Shown here piece after piece: positions 6,302-9,797 of a stretch of DNA of 9,797 nt (the stretch's first letter is position 1; the number at the start of each line of letters is the position of its first letter). The stretch lies in NCBI GenBank assembly GCA_030640485.1, contig DAOWJG010000155.1:1-9797 (forward strand). The letters are read 5' to 3'. The notes under the pieces were generated by a model. That model did no database searches. It saw only the letters and a list, made by a program, of their open reading frames with translations, and was not told the DNA's origin. The position numbers were made by a program, and so were the translations under genes. The DNA is from Dehalococcoidales bacterium. GTDB taxonomy: Bacteria > Chloroflexota > Dehalococcoidia > Dehalococcoidales > UBA5760.

Positions 6302-7027
6302 GTGCCAAAATGTCCTAACTGTGGTCAGAGAACCAGCGGTGACTTTTGCCAGTGGTGTGGTTACCCTATACTGAGGGGTGGCTCCACCGGGAAAGCAGGG
6401 GCAAAGATGAAGGCAAAAGAAGCCAGGGAGAGAACCAGAATGGAAACCAGGGAGGCTAAAGAGAGGGTCAAGAGGGAGGCTGAGGAAGCCAGAAAAGTTA
6501 AAAAGGCTGAGGCACTGGTTAAGAAGGAAGCCGAGTGGGAGGCTAAAGAGAAGGCCAAGAGAGAGGCCGAGGAAACCAGAAAAGCCAAAAAGGCCGAGGT
6601 GCTGGCTAAGAAGGAGGCTGAGCGGGAGGCTAAAGAGAGGGCCAAGAGAGAGGCCGAGGAAGCCAGAAAAGCCAAAAAGGCCGAGGTGCTGGTTAAGAAG
6701 GAAGCTGAGCGGGAGGCCGAAGAGGTCAAGGGTAAAGCAAAGGGGGAAGCCGAAGAGCCAGTAAGTGCTGAACTTTATAAGGGAATAGTGAAACTGACCA
6801 TAATGCCACCAATAGATATCGGTCAGGTCAGGAAGTTAGAAGAATACTTATATCAGGTTCAAGACCTGCGTCTAGTATTGGTTGGTGGTTCGGTAGACGA
6901 GGGCACCGAGATTGTGGTATCAGCCGAGAACCCCATTCCCCTAATAGATGCCCTAAGAGAATTACCTCCTGTAGACCAGATAGTTAAGAAGGGCAAGACT
7001 ATTCAGCTTACACTAAAGGCAGAATAG
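6302..7027 (+). CDS. Zinc-ribbon, charged-helix repeat protein with small alpha/beta C-terminal domain
   Basis: This 241-residue protein was not matched to a named family. Residues 1-22 form a short zinc ribbon with CPNC (4-7) and CQWC (16-19). Residues about 31-152 are almost entirely K, R, E and A and should form one long helix; three 29-residue repeats (57-85, 86-114, 115-143) make up most of it. The pattern resembles TolA-type charged helices or a stable single alpha-helix. Residues about 154-241 are a compact domain with predicted order strand (GIVKLTIMPP), helix, strand (LRLVLVGGSV), strand (TEIVVSAE), helix, strand (TIQLTLKAE), a ferredoxin-like arrangement. There is no signal peptide or membrane segment, so it is probably cytoplasmic. 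The GTG start is supported by AGGTG six bases upstream and by the zinc ribbon beginning at once. It has its own promoter and converges on the Ig-like protein gene. A scaffold or adaptor role is only a guess. Confidence 0.85.
   Translation: MPKCPNCGQRTSGDFCQWCGYPILRGGSTGKAGAKMKAKEARERTRMETREAKERVKREAEEARKVKKAEALVKKEAEWEAKEKAKREAEETRKAKKAEVLAKKEAEREAKERAKREAEEARKAKKAEVLVKKEAEREAEEVKGKAKGEAEEPVSAELYKGIVKLTIMPPIDIGQVRKLEEYLYQVQDLRLVLVGGSVDEGTEIVVSAENPIPLIDALRELPPVDQIVKKGKTIQLTLKAE
6470..6730 (+). repeat. Three tandem 87-bp in-frame repeats
   Basis: Units are 6470-6556, 6557-6643 and 6644-6730, each encoding 29 residues starting KREAEE. Units two and three differ at only five of their first 81 bases, so they probably arose by recent duplication or are being homogenised. 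A unit of 29 residues is close to eight helical turns, so copy number could change without breaking the helix. Confidence 0.85.
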
Positions 7028-7096
7028 TCACATTACAGGATGATCAGTCACTGCCCATTTGGATCTATTATATCTCTTCGGGCTAACATATCTTAG

Positions 7097-8770
7097 CTAC
7101 TCGGTACGCCCTCTTCGCGCCCGTAGGATAAGAATAACGGCCAGCGCTCCGCCAATCCCTATCCAAATATATTTAGTCCAGTTAGGCAGTGCTACCCGAG
7201 AACTGCCAATATAAAATGGGCTAGGCATTATCCAATTACTCTCATTAAGGGTGCCATCTATTGCTTTCACCCTCCAGTAATATGGGGTCTCCTTCTCAGT
7301 TGGCGCTAACTTCTCTTCTGCAGTAAGGGTATATTCTGAGTCGGTGAGCCCTCTCTTCTCCAATACTATAGTGGCAAAATCACTATCAGTTCCAATCTGG
7401 AGAACATAGGTTATACCACTGGGGTCAGTAACATCCTTCCAGTCAAAATAGGTCTCGGCTTCAGCGGTAGCGGCAACTATTGGCAGTAATGGCACTGGCG
7501 TTAGCGGTGTTTCTGATTCCATGGTAAAGATAGTGGTGACACTGTTGGCACCATCGCTGGCGGTTACCACATGGCTTCCAGGGATGCTGGGTGGTACAGT
7601 AAAAGTGGCTGAGATGGTCCTATCAGCACCAACCTCGGTTGTGGCAACATTAAAGACCTCACCATTACTATAGGTTATGGTAACCGTAGCATCTGCTACA
7701 AACCAGATGCCACCGATAGTTAGCTCCATACCCACATGACCCGGCGAGGTTCGGTTGGTAGCCGGGTACAGGCTGATGCTAGCTAGGATAGTCAAAACAG
7801 TTAATTCAGCTTCAGCCACGTTATCGCTTTCATCACGGACTTGTACTCTGGCGATGCCACCATCAGTATAGGCAGGATGGGACGGGATGACAAAGCTACC
7901 ACCTAAACTACCAAGGCGATTGGTATGTAGGGATATCGGAGTCGTGGGAACCTTATTGCCATCAATGGTGATGGTAACACGCTCCCGCGCCCCAAACCCG
8001 GTGCCGCTAACCGCCACCGCCTTATCTATATCCTGTAACGAGGGAGCTAAGGTTATTTTGGGCTTTACACCAAACTCAGCCTCGGGCCTATTGCCCGACT
8101 CATCAATAGCGGTTATGATATAGTTGCCAGCCGGGCCCTCGGGGACAATAATAGTGCCTGTAAATTGGCCATCACTATCGGTCCTGGTATCACCACTTAT
8201 TATGTCAACTGCATGGCCATCATATTCAATGGTAATTTCTTGATCAGGACGAAGGCCCACGCCACTAATCCTGACCTCAGCACCTACCGTCGCTTCTTCA
8301 GGTTCTACCTCAATTTCACTGCCAAATACGGTAAATGAGGCAACCGCCATTACTTCTTTACTTATGCGATAAGTAGCGTAAACATAATACTCGCCATCAT
8401 GCACATCTTCTACGTCTTCACCGTCGTTAAGTTCCTCAGGGACTTTGAAATAGGTATCGAATTCACCGGGAAACAGTGAAGTCTCGTCACTGGTTCTAAT
8501 GTTTCTTTCCAGTAACTCGTAATGGGTAATTTCATCGTCAATATAATCGCCCGCGTTAGCCTTATCACTGGAGAAGTAGAGATAAACGTAGCTACCTTCG
8601 TCAAAGCCCCTGCCCTCGATATCAATCTTGTCGCCGAGTTTACCCTCATCGGGACTGAGAATAAGCTCAATCTCAACCGCAGCCTGGGCTGGCACAGTAA
8701 GAAACGACACTAGTAGTAGAGGAAGGATAATACCTAATACCAGTACGCAGAAAACTCTATGGTGTCTCAT
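7097..8770 (-). CDS. Exported membrane-anchored protein with IPT/TIG-type Ig-like repeats
   Basis: The 557-residue product begins with a signal peptide (about 1-30; hydrophobic core VLVLGIILPLLLVSFL, cleavage after AQA). Four Ig-like modules follow at about 32-148, 151-236, 237-326 and 328-417. They share a pattern like VSGTGFGARERVTITIDG: a glycine-rich G-x-G-(F/L) turn followed by paired strands, as in IPT/TIG-type domains. Residues about 422-521 resemble a fibronectin type III-like domain, with ETPYYWRVKAIDGT near its end. A transmembrane helix (about 534-550) and a basic tail (RARRGRTE) anchor it with the repeats outside the cell. The family is common in surface proteins that bind polymers or other cells; the ligand is unknown. 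There is no LPxTG motif. GGGG lies six bases before the ATG, and a strong promoter lies 47-75 bases upstream. It is not in the same transcript as the zinc-ribbon gene, which converges on it. Confidence 0.88.
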   Translation of the reverse strand: MRHHRVFCVLVLGIILPLLLVSFLTVPAQAAVEIELILSPDEGKLGDKIDIEGRGFDEGSYVYLYFSSDKANAGDYIDDEITHYELLERNIRTSDETSLFPGEFDTYFKVPEELNDGEDVEDVHDGEYYVYATYRISKEVMAVASFTVFGSEIEVEPEEATVGAEVRISGVGLRPDQEITIEYDGHAVDIISGDTRTDSDGQFTGTIIVPEGPAGNYIITAIDESGNRPEAEFGVKPKITLAPSLQDIDKAVAVSGTGFGARERVTITIDGNKVPTTPISLHTNRLGSLGGSFVIPSHPAYTDGGIARVQVRDESDNVAEAELTVLTILASISLYPATNRTSPGHVGMELTIGGIWFVADATVTITYSNGEVFNVATTEVGADRTISATFTVPPSIPGSHVVTASDGANSVTTIFTMESETPLTPVPLLPIVAATAEAETYFDWKDVTDPSGITYVLQIGTDSDFATIVLEKRGLTDSEYTLTAEEKLAPTEKETPYYWRVKAIDGTLNESNWIMPSPFYIGSSRVALPNWTKYIWIGIGGALAVILILRARRGRTE

Positions 8771-8816
8771 CTGTTACCCCAGCAATTAGCCGATAAATAC
8801 CACCTAAACTTCTGTG

Positions 8817-8845
8817 ATAATAAACTATAAGCTAATACCCGTCAA
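8817..8845 (-). promoter_or_regulatory. Sigma70-like promoter of the Ig-like surface protein gene
   Basis: On the minus strand TTGACG (8845-8840) and TATTAT (8822-8817) are separated by exactly 17 bases, each matching five of six consensus positions. Transcription would start near 8810, leaving about 40 bases before the ATG at 8770. This lets the gene be expressed separately from the formyl-transfer gene behind it. Confidence 0.7.
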
Positions 8846-8902
8846 TACTGAGCCTCTGTCTGAGTAAAGGTTTGGGGATGAGTAAGGAAAGGTAGATCAG
8901 GG

Positions 8903-9797
8903 TTATCCCAGCCGGTCGCCTTTCTTTAAGTTGACATTCCTGATAAACTCAGCGGCGCTAATCTTAGCCGAACCGGCGGGTTGAACCTGGTTGACCATTA
9001 TACTGCTATCCCGACAGGCAACAGCAAACCCCTCATCACCTACCAGGATAATCTCACCAGGAGTAGCCCCAGAAACCGAACTTATCGGTTTGGAATCAAA
9101 GATTTTCAGTTTTTCTCCCTGATAAATAGTACTGGCGCCCGGTCTGGGATTAGTGCCTCGAATCAGGTTATAGACCTCCGGGGCAGACTTAGCCCAGCTG
9201 ATGATGCCATGCTGCTCCCGACACAATGGCTCGTAGGTCGCCTGGCTATCATCCTGGGGGATGCGAGGTGCCTTGCCCTCTCTGACAAGCTGAATCGTCT
9301 CCACTAGTGCCGCCACTCCCATAGGATATAATTTATTAAAGAACAGGGAACCCATGGTATCATCAGGCAGGATATCAACCTCTTTTTGAAGTAGTATCGG
9401 CCCGGTATCGATACCTTCATCGGGCCAAATGATGCTTAAGCCGGTCCTGGTCTCCCCCTGAATTATCGGCCAGTTTAGGGCGCTACCACCCCGGTGCTTG
9501 GGCAGTAACGAGGGGTGATACATGATTGTGCCCCTCTTGGGACAATTCAGTATCGCTACGGGCACTATGTCCTGAACAAAGGTGAGTACTCCCAGCTCTG
9601 GCTTATAGGAAGCCATAGTCCCGTAAACGCCAGCATCCTTCATATGGATGGGCTCATGGATGGGGATACCATTCTCAGTGGCTAAGGTTTTGAGGGGGGC
9701 TGGCTTTTTGGGGTCACCACCAGGGATAAAAACCGCCATTACTTCGCCCCCTGTTTTAAGGATGGCTTCAAGGGCTTTAGAACCGAGTGATGGGTGG
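8903..9797 (-). CDS. 10-formyltetrahydrofolate-dependent formyltransferase/hydrolase family protein (partial at the 5' end)
   Basis: The frame is open to the window edge, giving 297 codons. The first visible residues (HPSLGSKALEAILKTGGEV) already align with the start of the formyltransferase fold, so only some five to ten residues are probably missing; the internal ATG at 9739 is not the true start. The N-terminal formyl-transfer domain (about 1-190 of the fragment) carries the folate-enzyme signature YHPSLLPKHRGGSALNW, with catalytic histidine H94, and GIDTG with catalytic aspartate D130. The C-terminal domain (about 198-297) is of the Fmt C-terminal type. Where methionyl-tRNA formyltransferase and GAR transformylase have N-x-H, this protein has M-Y-H. 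In this and in the wording around the active site it is closest to the hydrolase domain of 10-formyltetrahydrofolate dehydrogenase. No aldehyde dehydrogenase domain follows. Automated annotation would probably say Fmt; family certain, substrate not. Confidence 0.88.
   Translation of the reverse strand, partial: HPSLGSKALEAILKTGGEVMAVFIPGGDPKKPAPLKTLATENGIPIHEPIHMKDAGVYGTMASYKPELGVLTFVQDIVPVAILNCPKRGTIMYHPSLLPKHRGGSALNWPIIQGETRTGLSIIWPDEGIDTGPILLQKEVDILPDDTMGSLFFNKLYPMGVAALVETIQLVREGKAPRIPQDDSQATYEPLCREQHGIISWAKSAPEVYNLIRGTNPRPGASTIYQGEKLKIFDSKPISSVSGATPGEIILVGDEGFAVACRDSSIMVNQVQPAGSAKISAAEFIRNVNLKKGDRLG

Noticed and set aside
6361..6729. Long open frame on the minus strand rich in Ser, Ala and Leu, opposite the charged helix
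   Set aside because: It is the antisense reading of the K/E/A repeats, which lack stops on that strand. It has no ribosome site and its composition follows from the plus-strand repeats.
7028..7096. Bidirectional terminator between the convergent genes
   Set aside because: The 69-bp spacer was searched on both strands, but no stem of useful length followed by T was found.
9737..9739. ATG at 9739 as the real start of the formyltransferase-family gene
   Set aside because: The frame stays open to the window edge and the upstream codons encode the expected first helix of the fold, so the gene starts outside the window.

Overview
The window looks like chromosomal DNA of a bacterium of moderate G+C. 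The gene set fits the Chloroflexota, most likely class Dehalococcoidia: a compact type IV pilus-like operon with its own regulators, a zinc-ribbon/charged-helix protein, and a secreted Ig-like (IPT/TIG-type) protein with a C-terminal membrane anchor. This placement is inferred from protein style and gene order; there is no rRNA or other phylogenetic marker here. No tRNA, rRNA, CRISPR array, insertion sequence or phage gene was seen.

Left part (1-5860, all minus strand): one apparent operon transcribed right to left. In transcription order it holds a small MerR/BldC-type helix-turn-helix protein (5579-5860), a NarL/LuxR-type response regulator with a degenerate receiver (4867-5550), a PilB/GspE-type assembly ATPase with an unusual duplicated N-terminal extension (2388-4787), a PilC/GspF-type membrane platform protein (1170-2378), two prepilin-like proteins (768-1154 and 208-768), and a PilX-like membrane protein cut by the window edge (1-190). 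Most gaps are under 30 bp and two genes overlap by one base. The exception is a 79-bp gap before the ATPase gene. Together these genes would build a pseudopilus or type IV pilus-like filament: the ATPase drives it, the PilC homologue is the inner-membrane platform, and the prepilins and PilX-like protein form the fibre or its tip. The two DNA-binding proteins at the head of the operon are its likely regulators.

Centre (5861-6301): a divergent intergenic region of about 440 bp. It has a good sigma70-like promoter for the rightward gene, weaker promoter candidates for the pilus operon, and a dense set of short inverted and direct repeats that look like operators.

Right part: a plus-strand gene (6302-7027) encodes a zinc ribbon, a long charged helix made of three 29-residue repeats, and a small C-terminal alpha/beta domain. 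It converges on a minus-strand gene (7097-8770) for an exported, membrane-anchored Ig-like repeat protein with a clear promoter of its own. The last gene (8903 to the window end, minus) is a partial 10-formyltetrahydrofolate-using enzyme that resembles the hydrolase domain of formyltetrahydrofolate dehydrogenase more than a standard methionyl-tRNA formyltransferase.

Most worth a second look: the response regulator that has lost its phospho-acceptor aspartate, the ATPase fused to two degenerate nuclease-like domains, a canonical EF-hand calcium loop inside a prepilin, tandem repeats on the pilus-operon promoter candidate, and the formyl-transfer enzyme lacking the usual active-site asparagine.
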